DNA of 64,000 nucleotides from Rufibacter radiotolerans (GTDB lineage Bacteria; Bacteroidota; Bacteroidia; Cytophagales; Hymenobacteraceae): assembly GCF_001078055.1 (NCBI RefSeq), contig NZ_CP010777.1:952408-1016407 (forward strand). Reading direction: 5' to 3'. The notes under the pieces are model-generated. The model worked only from the letters and a program-made list of their open reading frames with translations. It made no database searches and was not told where the DNA came from. The translations under genes were made by a program, and so were the position numbers. Positions 1-8,502 of this stretch are shown in pieces (within the stretch, counting starts at the first letter, position 1; every line of letters starts with the position of its first letter).

Positions 1-48
1 CGTGCTGCCCGTGAACGCCAGAACCGGCGAGCCTATGAAATGGCCTGA
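1..48 (+). CDS. C-terminal end of an unidentified protein (cut by window start)
   Basis: The first 15 codons form an open frame (Arg/Ala/Glu-rich, ending in YEMA) followed by TGA. A good terminator hairpin lies 114 bases downstream, which fits the end of a plus-strand gene entering from the left. Too little is visible to name a family, and a chance open frame cannot be excluded. Confidence 0.4.
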   Translation, partial: RAARERQNRRAYEMA

Positions 49-161
49 GCAACGTAGCCCTACCCGCAAAGGCGGCCTGGACTAAAAGAGACACGATTGA
101 GGTTTGCTGTTCCTGGTTTTGGATAGCCATTCCTGAAAACTTGACCTAAGTGATTACTTGC

Positions 162-213
162 AAAAAGCTTCCCTTCAAAGGCATTTACAATGCTAATGAA
201 GGGAAGCTTTTTA
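162..213 (+). terminator. Rho-independent terminator
   Basis: A 16-bp perfect stem, AAAAAGCTTCCCTTCA paired with TGAAGGGAAGCTTTTT, ends in a T-rich run. It closes the gene that enters from the left edge. Confidence 0.75.
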
Positions 214-446
214 TTTTGCCTTCACCCTAAATCAATCTGAAGAGTTGCCTAAGATGAAATGAGGAATAATCGTAAAGTGAAATTCAGGAATGAGGGCCAA
301 GGCAATTGCTGAAAAGTATAATGGGTTATAAAAAGGACAGGGTGAGCTTTATAAGTAGATGTGATAGATTTAGAATTGGCGTAAAAATAATAATTGTAAT
401 ACGAACATATATATATAAAATGCAATATTGGTATTGAGTTAGTCAT

Positions 447-454
447 TATCTTTG
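447..454 (+). promoter_or_regulatory. Predicted Bacteroidota promoter (-7 box)
   Basis: TATCTTTG matches the Bacteroidota -7 consensus TAnnTTTG and lies 33 bases before the GTG start of the histidine kinase. A weak ATTG stands where a -33 box could be, but with short spacing (16 nt). Confidence 0.45.
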
Positions 455-486
455 TGCGTTTTTAAAAGGCAATAAAAGTCTGGGGC

Positions 487-1839
487 GTGGGTAGTATAGT
501 GATTGATTGGATAAAGCAAAAGTGGACTTACCTGGTAGGCTGTTCCGCAGAGTTCTCTATGGAGAACCGCGTTTACAACACGTTTTGTATTATCACGCTT
601 TTCGGGGTGGGGTACAATATCCCGTTTAACCTCATTACCGGACTGTACGGACCTTTCTTTGTGACCGTATTCCTTTTGGGACTGGTTTCATTTGCCTTGT
701 ATCTTTCCAGGTTTAAAGGCAAATACCAGCTGAGCTTTCTCATTTTGTCGGTGTCAATCCATGCGGGGCTAGGGATCAATTATTTCTTTAACGACGGGAT
801 TACGGGGCCTACGCTGGTGCTGTTGTCCTTGTTTTTCTTCCCTATTCTGGTGGTGGCCTCCAAGCGCCGCTACTGGATCTGGACCACCATTAACGTGGGA
901 CTTATTCTCACGCTGGCTTTGGTAGAATACCTGTACCCAGAGGTGATTCTAGGGCGCTACCTTACCCGCGAGACACGTTTTATTGACATGGTGTCTACCT
1001 ATCTGATTGTGATTATGTTGATTAGGGCCTGTACCGTTTTCCTGCTCAACCATTACAACAATGCCCATAAAGCGGCCCAGGAAGCCAATCTGGCCCTCCA
1101 GAAACTGAACCAGGAAAAGACCAAGCTGCTTTCCATTATTTCACATGATTTCAGGGCCCCATTAGCCAACATTCAGGGCTACCTGCAGTTTCTGACCAAA
1201 ACAGACATTGCCCCAGACCAGCGGTTAAAGATTAAAACGCAGCTGCTCCAAAACACGCAGACCACGCTAGATATGCTCACCAATGTGCTTACCTGGTCTA
1301 AAAGCCAGATGGAGGGCGGGGAAAAGGCACTGGTCTCCATTAACGTCAATACGGCGCTGTCTGCTTCCCTGGAGCTTTTCAAGGACATGGCCATCCATAA
1401 AGACATCACCCTTAAGTACAGCTTAGGGGAGGATATTTTCATTGTCAGCGACGAGGAGTTTCTGCAACTGGTGGCAAGAAACCTGGTCAACAACGCCATC
1501 AAATTCACAAAGCCCGGCGGAGCCATTGAGGTAAGTGCCGTTAAAAATGGGTCAAACCTGCTCTTATGCGTCAAAGACAGCGGAAACGGGGAACCTGCTA
1601 CCATCACCCCTGATATTTTCCTGCTGAACAGCGGCCCTTCTTACGGAACCAACCGGGAGAAAGGGGTAGGCTTAGGTCTGGTGCTTTGCCGCGAATTTGT
1701 GGAAGAGCAGCAGGGCCGCATCTGGTTTGAAACCCAGCCTACTTCAGGGGTTAGCTTCTTTGTAGAGGTTCCGTTGGTGCCAGAGAGGATGGAGCTTTCC
1801 TTTGTTTTAGAACAGACAGCCTTGCCTAAAGCGGTTTAA
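487..1839 (+). CDS. Membrane-bound sensor histidine kinase
   Basis: The roughly 190 N-terminal residues contain about six hydrophobic segments (around 30-50, 53-72, 80-100, 105-124, 131-150, 168-188) and no recognisable periplasmic sensor domain. A short coiled linker leads to the HisKA dimerisation domain with the phospho-acceptor His220 in SIISHDFRAPL. The HATPase domain follows, with an N-box (NLVNNAIKF, about 332-340), a G1 box DSGNG (364-368) and a G2 box GVGLGL (393-398). It should autophosphorylate and pass the phosphate to a response regulator. No response regulator gene is adjacent, so it is an orphan kinase and its signal is unknown. The start is GTG; an in-frame GTG four codons on and ATG at residue 25 are alternatives, but the -7 box at 447-454 suits the GTG. 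Confidence 0.88.
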   Translation: MGSIVIDWIKQKWTYLVGCSAEFSMENRVYNTFCIITLFGVGYNIPFNLITGLYGPFFVTVFLLGLVSFALYLSRFKGKYQLSFLILSVSIHAGLGINYFFNDGITGPTLVLLSLFFFPILVVASKRRYWIWTTINVGLILTLALVEYLYPEVILGRYLTRETRFIDMVSTYLIVIMLIRACTVFLLNHYNNAHKAAQEANLALQKLNQEKTKLLSIISHDFRAPLANIQGYLQFLTKTDIAPDQRLKIKTQLLQNTQTTLDMLTNVLTWSKSQMEGGEKALVSINVNTALSASLELFKDMAIHKDITLKYSLGEDIFIVSDEEFLQLVARNLVNNAIKFTKPGGAIEVSAVKNGSNLLLCVKDSGNGEPATITPDIFLLNSGPSYGTNREKGVGLGLVLCREFVEEQQGRIWFETQPTSGVSFFVEVPLVPERMELSFVLEQTALPKAV

Positions 1840-1922
1840 GCTCGTTTTTAAGAAATCTGGCGGAAAGCTTTACCCTTAAACCAATCCCTGTAAAAAAGCG
1901 GGCCGTTGAGTAATCCTTTTCT

Positions 1923-1973
1923 CTGGTTCAAGTTTTCAACTTAGACCTGCCGTGGGCTGAAGTTTGCAACTCC
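1923..1973. repeat. Intergenic repeat built on AAGTTTTCAACTT
   Basis: TTCAAGTTTTCAACTT and a second, degraded half (CTGAAGTTTGCAACTCC) form adjacent small palindromes. The same two-part unit recurs at 13162-13217, and a related one at 34630-34680. Confidence 0.6.
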
Positions 1974-2004
1974 CGGAAGGAAATAACCTCAAACTTTATG
2001 GATA

Positions 2005-2056
2005 TTAGAAGGTAATGCTGCCCGAAAAGAGGAAATTTTAGAAGGTAATGCTGCCC
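2005..2056. repeat. Short direct repeat (two 19-bp copies)
   Basis: TTAGAAGGTAATGCTGCCC occurs at 2005-2023 and again at 2038-2056, 33 bases apart, between the convergent kinase and M1 peptidase genes. Confidence 0.7.
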
Positions 2057-2094
2057 TGCCTTCTAGGTGGAGTCTGCGGTTAGGAAACGCTGCA

Positions 2095-2136
2095 CCGTTT
2101 TGAGGCTGTTTTGCATAAAACAGGCTTAAAACAGAA
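2095..2136. repeat. Chromosomal palindrome family, copy 1
   Basis: Imperfect inverted repeat of the form GTTTTGAGGCTGTTTT / AAAACAGGCTTAAAAC. It begins 10 bases beyond the M1 peptidase stop codon and could help end transcription there. Confidence 0.7.
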
Positions 2137-2145
2137 ATAGCTTAC

Positions 2146-3813
2146 TTATTCTACTTCCAAGCGTTTGCCGGTCACGTAAAAATTGGGTTCCACTAATATA
2201 TGAGAGGAGCCTTTCACCACTTTAGTGTCTTTCCAGCTGTTAGCCACGGGCTTGAGCCATTTGGGTTTTCCGTTGATCAGCACTTTCACGGGCATGGCGA
2301 AGGTGGGGAGGCAGTTGGTCCAGCGGTAGGAGAGTTTGTTGCCCTTGAGTTGGTATTCCAATTCGGGAATTCTGACATTACGCAGGTACTGGTCAAAGAA
2401 GGCGGTGAGGTTCATGCCGGTTTTCTGGACCAGGTACTGTTCAATTTGCGCGCCGGTCACAGTCTGGTGGTAGAAGTCCTGGTTGAGGCCACGCAAGATT
2501 TTCCGCCATTTCTTGTCATTGCCTACCAATTGCCGGAGCGTGTGCAGCATGTTGGCGCCCTTGTAATACATATCACCGGAGCCGGGGTAGTTGAGGTCAT
2601 ATTTGCCTACCACGGGACGGTCGTTTTTAATGGCTTTGCGGGTGCCAATCACGTAGGCGCTGCTGGCTTCTTTGCCGTAATGGTAGTCCAGAAAGAGGTT
2701 TTCTGAATAGGCCGTGAACGCCTCATGCACCCACATATCGGCAATGTCTTTGTAGGTGATGTTGTTGGCGAACCACTCATGGCCGCTTTCATGAATGATG
2801 ATGAAGTCAAACTTGAGGCCCCAACCGGTGCCGCTCAGGTCCCTGCCCAAATAGCCGTTCTGGTATTTATTGCCGTACGTCACCGAGCTCTGGTGCTCCA
2901 TGCCCAGGTAGGGCACCTCTACCAGTTTGTAGCCGTCTTCATAGAAAGGGTAGGGGCCGAACCAGTGCTCAAAAGCCTTGAGCATGCGGGGTACGTCTTT
3001 AAACTGCACTTTGGCTTTCTCCAGGTTCTCCGGCAAGACATAGTACGTGCAATCTAAGGGGCCTTTCTCCCCGGGGTACACCTCATAAAAGGAAGTATAG
3101 ACGCCCACGTTCACGTTCACGCCATAGTTGTTAATAGGGTTGGTGACGGCCCAATGATAGGTTCTGGTGCGGTCTGGGTGTTCCTCTACCTTCCGGAGCC
3201 TTCCGTTAGAGACGTCTACCAGCGGCATGGGCACGTTCACGCGTATCATCATGCTGTCGGGCTCGTCATACATGTGGTCCTTGTTGGGCCAGAAGAGGCT
3301 GGCGCCGTCGCCCTGCACCGAGGTAGCGATGAAAGGATTGCCCTTCGCGTCCTGTTTCCAGGTGACGCCGCCGGTCCAGGGTGGGTTCACGCTTACCTGG
3401 GGCTTGCCGCTGTAATACACCTCCACGCTCTGCACCGCGCCGGGCACCTGCGGTTCTTGCAACTGAATAAACCAGGCGTTTCCGTCTTGCCGTACCACCA
3501 GGTTCTGGCCGTTCTGCACCACCCGCTCCATGCGCATGGGTGGCTGCAGGTCCAGCTGCATGGTCTGGTGCGGCTTCAGGACTCTGTAGGTAACCTTGTT
3601 CATGCCTTGAAAGGTGCTGTCCTTGGGGTTTACCTTGATAGAGAGGTCATAGTGCGTTAGATCCCACCAGACGCGCTCTGGCGTAATAGAGCCGCGCAAG
3701 GTGTCATGCCGGGTAAAGGAGGGCGGCGTGTTTTGGGCCTGGGCCGAAGGCATAGATGCAGCCAGGAACAGGGAAAGTGCCGCAACAAACCACCGTACAT
3801 GAGTGAGTTTCAT
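2146..3813 (-). CDS. Secreted M1-family zinc metallopeptidase (aminopeptidase N-like)
   Basis: Predicted 555-residue exported protein. An N-terminal signal peptide ends near Ala-Gln-Ala, followed by a beta-rich N-terminal domain and the gluzincin catalytic domain. Zinc ligands are visible as HESGH (about 341-345) followed after 18 residues by Glu364 (WVHEAF), the M1 HExxH-x18-E signature. GMEHQ (about 304-308) stands at the place of the usual GAMEN exopeptidase loop, a divergent version. The protein is shorter than E. coli PepN (about 870 residues), as in the bacterial secreted M1 subfamily lacking the large C-terminal domain. An upstream in-frame TTG at 3819 is possible, but ATG at 3813 is the better start. 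It probably trims peptides in the periplasm or outside the cell. No operon partner. Confidence 0.88.
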   Translation of the reverse strand: MKLTHVRWFVAALSLFLAASMPSAQAQNTPPSFTRHDTLRGSITPERVWWDLTHYDLSIKVNPKDSTFQGMNKVTYRVLKPHQTMQLDLQPPMRMERVVQNGQNLVVRQDGNAWFIQLQEPQVPGAVQSVEVYYSGKPQVSVNPPWTGGVTWKQDAKGNPFIATSVQGDGASLFWPNKDHMYDEPDSMMIRVNVPMPLVDVSNGRLRKVEEHPDRTRTYHWAVTNPINNYGVNVNVGVYTSFYEVYPGEKGPLDCTYYVLPENLEKAKVQFKDVPRMLKAFEHWFGPYPFYEDGYKLVEVPYLGMEHQSSVTYGNKYQNGYLGRDLSGTGWGLKFDFIIIHESGHEWFANNITYKDIADMWVHEAFTAYSENLFLDYHYGKEASSAYVIGTRKAIKNDRPVVGKYDLNYPGSGDMYYKGANMLHTLRQLVGNDKKWRKILRGLNQDFYHQTVTGAQIEQYLVQKTGMNLTAFFDQYLRNVRIPELEYQLKGNKLSYRWTNCLPTFAMPVKVLINGKPKWLKPVANSWKDTKVVKGSSHILVEPNFYVTGKRLEVE

Positions 3814-3858
3814 AGTCAATAGGTTAAGAATTGGTCAACTAAAAGTGATGCCTGCCAG

Positions 3859-3914
3859 GTGCCTTTCCGTTTTGGGCCTGTTTTCCGGAAAACGGGCCCA
3901 AAACGGAAAGGCAC
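3859..3914. repeat. Chromosomal palindrome family, near-perfect copy
   Basis: This is the best inverted repeat of the family in the window. GGTGCCTTTCCGTTTTGGGC pairs almost perfectly with its complement around a central TTTTCCGGAAAA. It lies just upstream of the M1 peptidase and downstream of the threonine aldolase gene. Confidence 0.85.
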
Positions 3915-3948
3915 CGCTTTCTGAAATGAAAACTAAAAACGCTTTACC

Positions 3949-5001
3949 CTACCTCAACCTCTCAGAAAGCACCTGCACCTCTTCCAGAAACTGGTCTACC
4001 TGCTCCTGCGGGGTAGCCCAGGAAGTGATGAGCCTGACAGCCGAGAAGCCTTCCTCCATTTTCCGCCAGACAAAGAACCCGTACTTTTTTGAGAGCTCCA
4101 CAATAAGGGCATCTGGTAAAATAGGGAAAATCTGGTTGGTCTCAGGTTGGCTCAGGAAGGAGTACCCCAGGCCCTGCAACCGCACTGCCAGACGCTTGGC
4201 CATTTGGTTGGCGTGCCCGCCTAAGGTAAACATAAGGTTGTCTTTAAGCAATTCCGCAAACTGCATCCCAAACAGACGCCCCTTGGCCATGAGCGCGCCG
4301 CGTTGCTTTATGTAGTATTTGAAATCTTTCTGCAGGGCCGGGTTGGCCAGAACAATCGCCTCGCCTATAAGTCCGCCGCATTTGGTGGCGCCCAGGTAGA
4401 AGACGTCTGTGAGCGCGGCAATGTGGGCCAGGGTAAGGTCGTTTTTTTCGGCAGATAAGGCCATGGCCAGCCGGGCGCCGTCCAGGAACAGCAGCAGGTT
4501 GTTTTGCTGGCAGAAGGCGTAAAGGTCCTGCAGTTCCTGCCTGGTGTAAATGGTGCCGATCTCCGTGGAGTTGGAGATGTAGACAATGCGAGGCTTCACC
4601 GTGTGGTACTCCGGAAACTTGTTCAGCAGCGGCTGAATGGCCTCTGGCCGAAGCTTTCCGTCTAGGGTAGCCACCGTTTCTATCTTGTGACCGGTGGCTT
4701 CAATGGCCCCGGCCTCATGGTTGTTGATGTGGGCGGTCTCGGCGGCAATCACAGATTCATACGTCTTAAGGAAGGCCCCCGGCACAATGAGGTTGGCCAG
4801 GGTGCCGCCTGCCACCAGGTGCACGTCTACCTCGGGCTTTTGGCACAGCTGTTTAATGGCCGCCACAGACTCCAGGGTGAAGGTGTCGTTTCCGTAGCCG
4901 GGCTGCTGCGTGAGGTTGGTCTGCAGAAGGCGTTGCAGAATATTGGGGTGACAGCCTTCGCTGTAGTCATTGGTGAAACTGTATAGCATGGGTGCATTCA
5001 T
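3949..5001 (-). CDS. ltaE: Low-specificity L-threonine aldolase family protein
   Basis: PLP-dependent fold-type I lyase (350 residues) predicted to cleave L-threonine or allo-threonine to glycine and acetaldehyde. The N-terminus has the family's FTNDYSEGCHP start (related to RSDTVTxP). The cofactor lysine is in YLGATKCGGL (about residue 213) and the preceding LFLDGARLA provides the pyridine-nitrogen Asp. Length is typical. ATG 5001 has a good -7 box directly upstream. It is divergent from the aldo/keto reductase at 5130. Bacterial members of this family vary in substrate preference, so the exact amino acid is inferred. Confidence 0.85.
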   Translation of the reverse strand: MNAPMLYSFTNDYSEGCHPNILQRLLQTNLTQQPGYGNDTFTLESVAAIKQLCQKPEVDVHLVAGGTLANLIVPGAFLKTYESVIAAETAHINNHEAGAIEATGHKIETVATLDGKLRPEAIQPLLNKFPEYHTVKPRIVYISNSTEIGTIYTRQELQDLYAFCQQNNLLLFLDGARLAMALSAEKNDLTLAHIAALTDVFYLGATKCGGLIGEAIVLANPALQKDFKYYIKQRGALMAKGRLFGMQFAELLKDNLMFTLGGHANQMAKRLAVRLQGLGYSFLSQPETNQIFPILPDALIVELSKKYGFFVWRKMEEGFSAVRLITSWATPQEQVDQFLEEVQVLSERLR

Positions 5002-5020
5002 TAAATACCGGAGATTAAGC

Positions 5021-5028
5021 CAAAGATA
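5021..5028 (-). promoter_or_regulatory. Predicted promoter (-7 box) for threonine aldolase
   Basis: On the minus strand this reads TATCTTTG, a full TAnnTTTG match, 20 bases before the ATG, predicting a very short leader. A TTTG (plus-strand CAAA at 5052-5055) lies upstream, with slightly long spacing. Confidence 0.45.
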
Positions 5029-5129
5029 AGGCAGTATGCTAAACCATACCCCAAATTTCCTGGTGGGTTCATCCCAATTCCTTTAAATCCGTTTTACGGA
5101 TAATAGGAAAGTCTAAACTTCAATTCTCC

Positions 5130-6194
5130 ATGAACTACAATCTTTTAGGCGACACCGGGGTGCTGGTCTCTGAACTGTGCCTGGGCGCCATGACATTTGG
5201 CGGCGGCGATAACGCGGGAATCTGGGCCCAGATTGGCCAGTTGCAGCAAGATGAGGTAAAGCAACTGCTCAAAACCTCTGCAGATGCCGGCATCAATTTC
5301 ATAGACACCGCCAACGTGTACTCGTTCGGGCAGAGTGAGCAGCTGGTGGGCGAAGGTATTCGGCAGGTAGGCCTGAACCGCGATGACCTGTTCATTGCCA
5401 CCAAAGTGCGCGGCAAAATGGGCGAAGGCGTGAACCGGCAAGGCTTGTCCAGGTACCACGTGTTCCAGAGCGTAGACGCCAGCCTGCAGCGCCTGCAACT
5501 AGACCACATTGACCTGCTGTATGTGCATGGCGTAGATGAGGCTACCTCAGTGGAGCAGATTGTGCAAACCCTGCATGACGTGGTCATGACCGGGAAGGTG
5601 CGCTACGTGGGGGTTTGTAACTGGCCCGCCTGGATGGTCATGAAAGCCCTGGGTATTGCCCGTCAACATGGCTGGCATAGTTTCAAAGCCATGCAGTATT
5701 TCTATACCCCCGCTAACCGGGATGCCGAACGTGACCTTCTGCCCCTGGCCTTGGACCAGAACCTGGCCATGATGCCCTGGAGTCCATTGGCCGGCGGTTT
5801 CCTGTCCGGCAAGTTCACCCGCGACCAGACCACTACCGGCGGACAGAGCAGGAGAGACACCTTTGATTTTCCGGTTATTGACAAAGAGAAAGCCTATGAC
5901 CTCATTGACGTTCTGGTAGAGATAGGCAAGCAGTACCGGGTCTCCGCCGCCGAAGTCACCCTGGCCTGGGTTCGCCAGCAACCCGGCGTCACCAGCACCA
6001 TTATTGGCGCCAAGCGCCTAGACCAACTCCAATCCAACCTGCACTCTACCACCCTCACGCTCACGCCCCAGGATATAAAACAGATCAACACCGCCAGCCA
6101 ACACGAGAAAGGCTATCCCCACTGGATGGTAGACCGGCAGATGGCCGGCCGCTTTCCAGAAAATAAGGTAGCTAAAAAAGGGGAGGAGGAGTGA
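5130..6194 (+). CDS. Aldo/keto reductase
   Basis: NAD(P)H-dependent oxidoreductase with the (beta/alpha)8 AKR fold, 354 residues. The visible catalytic tetrad follows the AKR pattern: Asp in FIDTANVYSFGQSE, with Tyr a few residues on; Lys in LFIATKVRG; His in LLYVHGVDE. The C-terminal part has the cofactor-binding stretch GVTSTIIGAKRLDQL. It resembles the AKR11/12-type (YajO/IolS-like) soluble reductases acting on aldehydes or sugar-derived carbonyls; the substrate is unknown. The start ATG is the first in frame. It is divergently transcribed from ltaE and has no downstream partner. Confidence 0.87.
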   Translation: MNYNLLGDTGVLVSELCLGAMTFGGGDNAGIWAQIGQLQQDEVKQLLKTSADAGINFIDTANVYSFGQSEQLVGEGIRQVGLNRDDLFIATKVRGKMGEGVNRQGLSRYHVFQSVDASLQRLQLDHIDLLYVHGVDEATSVEQIVQTLHDVVMTGKVRYVGVCNWPAWMVMKALGIARQHGWHSFKAMQYFYTPANRDAERDLLPLALDQNLAMMPWSPLAGGFLSGKFTRDQTTTGGQSRRDTFDFPVIDKEKAYDLIDVLVEIGKQYRVSAAEVTLAWVRQQPGVTSTIIGAKRLDQLQSNLHSTTLTLTPQDIKQINTASQHEKGYPHWMVDRQMAGRFPENKVAKKGEEE

Positions 6195-6215
6195 TGTAGG
6201 GGCAGGAAGGAATAG

Positions 6216-6255
6216 GCGTTTTAGGGGTGTTTTGCGGAAAATGGGCTGGAAATGG
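6216..6255. repeat. Chromosomal palindrome family, degenerate copy
   Basis: GCGTTTTAGGGGTGTTTT followed by GGAAAATGGGCTGGAAATG keeps the layout of the family but pairs poorly. It lies 22 bases after the aldo/keto reductase stop. Confidence 0.45.
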
Positions 6256-6518
6256 GTTGGTCAGCAAGAGTGCATCATCCCCCGTCCCCTTTCAAAGGGG
6301 GACGATATACGCGGATCCAAGCGGTGGTTGGTGGCAGTAGTGGTTGTTGGTGAGAACGCCAACAACGGCGGGCGATATTAGGCCTACAGGAAGGAAGCAA
6401 CCGAGACCGCTCTTCCGGATTTGCAATCCAGAAGTTCCGAAAGGATGATTTGTAATCCCCGGCGGCGGTATCTTTGAATGGCAAGGGGGGCGGATGGCAG
6501 ATCAGAATAATCATGATA
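6256..6518. repeat. Cluster of short hairpins between AKR and STAS-like genes
   Basis: Non-coding stretch with several stem-loops: GTCCCC-TTTCAAA-GGGGGAC (about 6286-6304), GTTGTTGG...CCAACAAC (about 6345-6367), and at 6409-6470 a unit containing GGATTTGCAATCC and GATTTGTAATCCCC. The last unit recurs at 9831-9893. No convincing gene is present. Confidence 0.6.
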
Positions 6519-6830
6519 GCTCTCCAGTGTAAACACCCCTCTGCAGAGCTGCGCTCGCTGCCCCAAACTCTCGTTTGGGCAATCCTCAAGGGGAGAGTCT
6601 GCGGTGAAGAAGCGGTATTACGTTTTGGGGCTGTTTTCCGGAAAACGTGCTTAAAACACAGCATCGCAATCTTTCACGCATTTCCTCACGCATTCCCCTT
6701 TTCCAGCCTTTCGTCTGAGCGCCTAGCACTCGACCCGGTGCCGCGGGAGCGGCAGGCCCTGCGGGGCCAGGCGAGAGGGCACAGCGCGAGGGCGGAAGGC
6801 GGGGCCTCGCGGCCGTGAGCGCTCGGAGGG
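6519..6830 (+). repeat. Composite repeat of about 310 bp (copy 1)
   Basis: Three blocks in order: a unit starting GCTCTCCAGTGTAAACACCC and ending GGGGAGAGTCTGCGG (6519-6604); a copy of the chromosomal palindrome (about 6619-6660); and a very G/C-rich block bounded by CTGAGCGCCTAGCACTCG and GTGAGCGCTCGGAGG (6716-6830). The same three blocks occur in reverse order and opposite orientation at 42474-42781, with only scattered differences. Not obviously protein-coding. Confidence 0.8.
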
Positions 6831-6952
6831 AAGAGATGAAACAACTCAGCCTATGAAACCATAGATAAACCGTCCTTCCAAGGCGAAAGCAAATTCGTAT
6901 TCCTAACCCTTCCTCCTTATCGCTCTAAAGCGAAACAAAACCCTTTAACCAA

Positions 6953-7375
6953 CTACTCCTGAACTTCACCTGAAGAACTGGAAAGCCAGGCCAGGGCCTC
7001 TTGGTGGCATTGGAAGAATTGGAGTTCATAGCAGGCCTTAGAAGTCATAAGGCTCCCCTCCAGGTTTCGGGCATGAGATGGGTCTTCGGGGACAACCAAG
7101 GCTAGTTGCTGAACAGCTTGGTCACAGAGAAAAGGTACTACCTCATGGGTCATCCATACCAGGTCCTGGGGCATGGGGTTGCCGCGACGGCTATTGTCAG
7201 AGAGGAGCTTCTTGGCGTGGTGCTGGTGCACGGCCTCCAGCAAGGCGGCCGTTCCTCGCTGGTATTCAGAGGGGCTGGGTGGTTGCTGCCAGGCTAGCCC
7301 TAAAATGCCGGCTTGTGGGTAAAGTACTATCTCATAGAACCGGTTGATTGCCAAAGGAACGGGGATAAGATTCAT
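6953..7375 (-). CDS. Hypothetical protein, STAS/SpoIIAA-like
   Basis: A 140-residue soluble protein starting MNLIPVPLAINRFYEI. The open frame extends 35 codons further upstream, but those encode an implausible hydrophobic stretch, so ATG 7375 is chosen. The pattern of beta strand, WQQPPSPSEYQRG helix, and a conserved KKLLSDNSRRGNP / MTHEVVPFL segment resembles small Bacteroidota proteins with a STAS/SEC14-like fold. This is a family resemblance from memory, not a proven assignment. No catalytic motif is visible. It stands alone, and the next gene (arsC) is divergent. Confidence 0.65.
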   Translation of the reverse strand: MNLIPVPLAINRFYEIVLYPQAGILGLAWQQPPSPSEYQRGTAALLEAVHQHHAKKLLSDNSRRGNPMPQDLVWMTHEVVPFLCDQAVQQLALVVPEDPSHARNLEGSLMTSKACYELQFFQCHQEALAWLSSSSGEVQE

Positions 7376-7646
7376 GGCTTTATGGATGTAGTAGGTGAAT
7401 AAAATATTACATGATATATAGAATAGGAAGGGGATATGGAATAGAACTTTATAGGTACAAAAAGGAGAGGCAAAGCCCATCTTTGGGTTCTTTCAGTAGT
7501 TATACTGGTTTTAAAAGAATATGTACATTGGAAAGGCGAGTATTTTTACGGCCGCAAGAAGGAACGCCTGTTTTATTTTTTAAGCCCAATAAGTACCGTC
7601 GCCTACGCCTGATAATGCGTACCTTTCGGGCCTAAGCCAAACCCAT

Positions 7647-7988
7647 ATGATCACTATTTACCATAACAACCGCTGCAGCAAAAGCCGCGAAGTGCTGACT
7701 ATTCTGGAACAGGCCGGCCTACCCATGCAGGTGGTGCAATACCTGGTAGAGCCGCTCACCAAAGAAGAACTAAAGGCGTTGCTGGGCAAATTACAGTTGG
7801 GCCCCGAAGACATAATCAGGAAAGGGGAGAAGCTATACAAAGAAGTGTACGCCGGCCAGCACCTCACCCAGGACCAATGGCTAGACGTGTTGGTAGAGAA
7901 CCCCATTCTCATAGAGCGGCCCATAGTGGTCAACGGCGACAAAGCCGTGATTGCGCGCCCCCCAGAAAATGTATTAACTATTCTGTAA
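7647..7988 (+). CDS. arsC: Arsenate reductase (glutaredoxin-type ArsC)
   Basis: A 113-residue thioredoxin-fold protein with the catalytic Cys10 in IYHNNRCSKSRE, and the RPIVVNGDKAVIARPPE segment supplying conserved Arg residues of the family. It reduces arsenate to arsenite with glutaredoxin/glutathione-type reductants. In organisms lacking glutathione the physiological role may be a general thiol-linked function, as for many ArsC/YfgD relatives. Length is typical. No arsR, arsB or acr3 gene is adjacent, so it is not part of an ars operon here. Confidence 0.88.
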   Translation: MITIYHNNRCSKSREVLTILEQAGLPMQVVQYLVEPLTKEELKALLGKLQLGPEDIIRKGEKLYKEVYAGQHLTQDQWLDVLVENPILIERPIVVNGDKAVIARPPENVLTIL

Positions 7989-8053
7989 GCGGCCCAGAAG
8001 CGCGTTGGCTTTTAAAGAGGGGAAGTGCCTAAACTAAAAAGGCTATAAAACAG

Positions 8054-8089
8054 AAATCCCCCTCTACCGAACAGGCTGAGCGGGGATTT
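8054..8089. terminator. Hairpin between convergent arsC and csbD
   Basis: AAATCCCC (8054-8061) pairs with GGGGATTT (8082-8089) around a 20-base loop. It lies between two convergent genes, so it could serve both; the stem is short. Confidence 0.45.
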
Positions 8090-8116
8090 ACTGTACTTGA
8101 AATTAACGCTTATCTT

Positions 8117-8314
8117 CTATAGGGACCGTAACCAGTCTTTGATTTCAGACGAAGTTTTGCCTATTTTTTGCTGAAGTTTTCCCAGCCATTTGTCTTCCTG
8201 TCCTTCTTCGTAGGTCAGATCGTCATCGGTGAGGTCACCATAGGCCATCTTCATTTTGCCTTTGACTTCATTCCAGTTGCCGCGGGCTCTATATTCTCCT
8301 TCGTGAGTGTCCAT
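8117..8314 (-). CDS. CsbD-family stress protein
   Basis: A small, charged 65-residue protein. The stretch RGNWNEVKGKMKMAYGDLTD followed by a DDDLTYEEGQEDKWLGKLQQ segment matches the CsbD-like family (general stress proteins in Bacillus and many Bacteroidota). No enzymatic role is known for the family. Starts at ATG 8314. Monocistronic, convergent with arsC. Confidence 0.85.
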   Translation of the reverse strand: MDTHEGEYRARGNWNEVKGKMKMAYGDLTDDDLTYEEGQEDKWLGKLQQKIGKTSSEIKDWLRSL

Positions 8315-8502
8315 CTTAGTAAACGGTTAGGTTAATGTATGCCCAATGTACGCACTACCGCAGCGCAGGGTTGAACCAGAAACACTCCGTTTTTTAAAAA
8401 ATAGTCAATAATTTTTGCCGTGGTCCATATCAGCGGTAAAGTACTGTGCTATTATTTAGTATAACATATTGATTATCAGAATAATTAGGTTGGGTATGAA
8501 GA

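Noticed and set aside
2200..3660. Long plus-strand open frames across the M1 peptidase gene
   Set aside because: They are antisense shadows of a G/C-rich gene with a signal peptide and complete zinc motif on the minus strand; their translations show no domain.
6474..6818. 114-codon frame through the composite repeat
   Set aside because: It spans three unrelated repeat blocks and the palindrome; similar open frames exist at the other copies only because the repeat is G/C-rich.
7411..7635. 74-codon plus-strand frame before arsC
   Set aside because: No start context, arginine-rich composition, and it overlaps the promoter region between the STAS-like and arsC genes; no domain.
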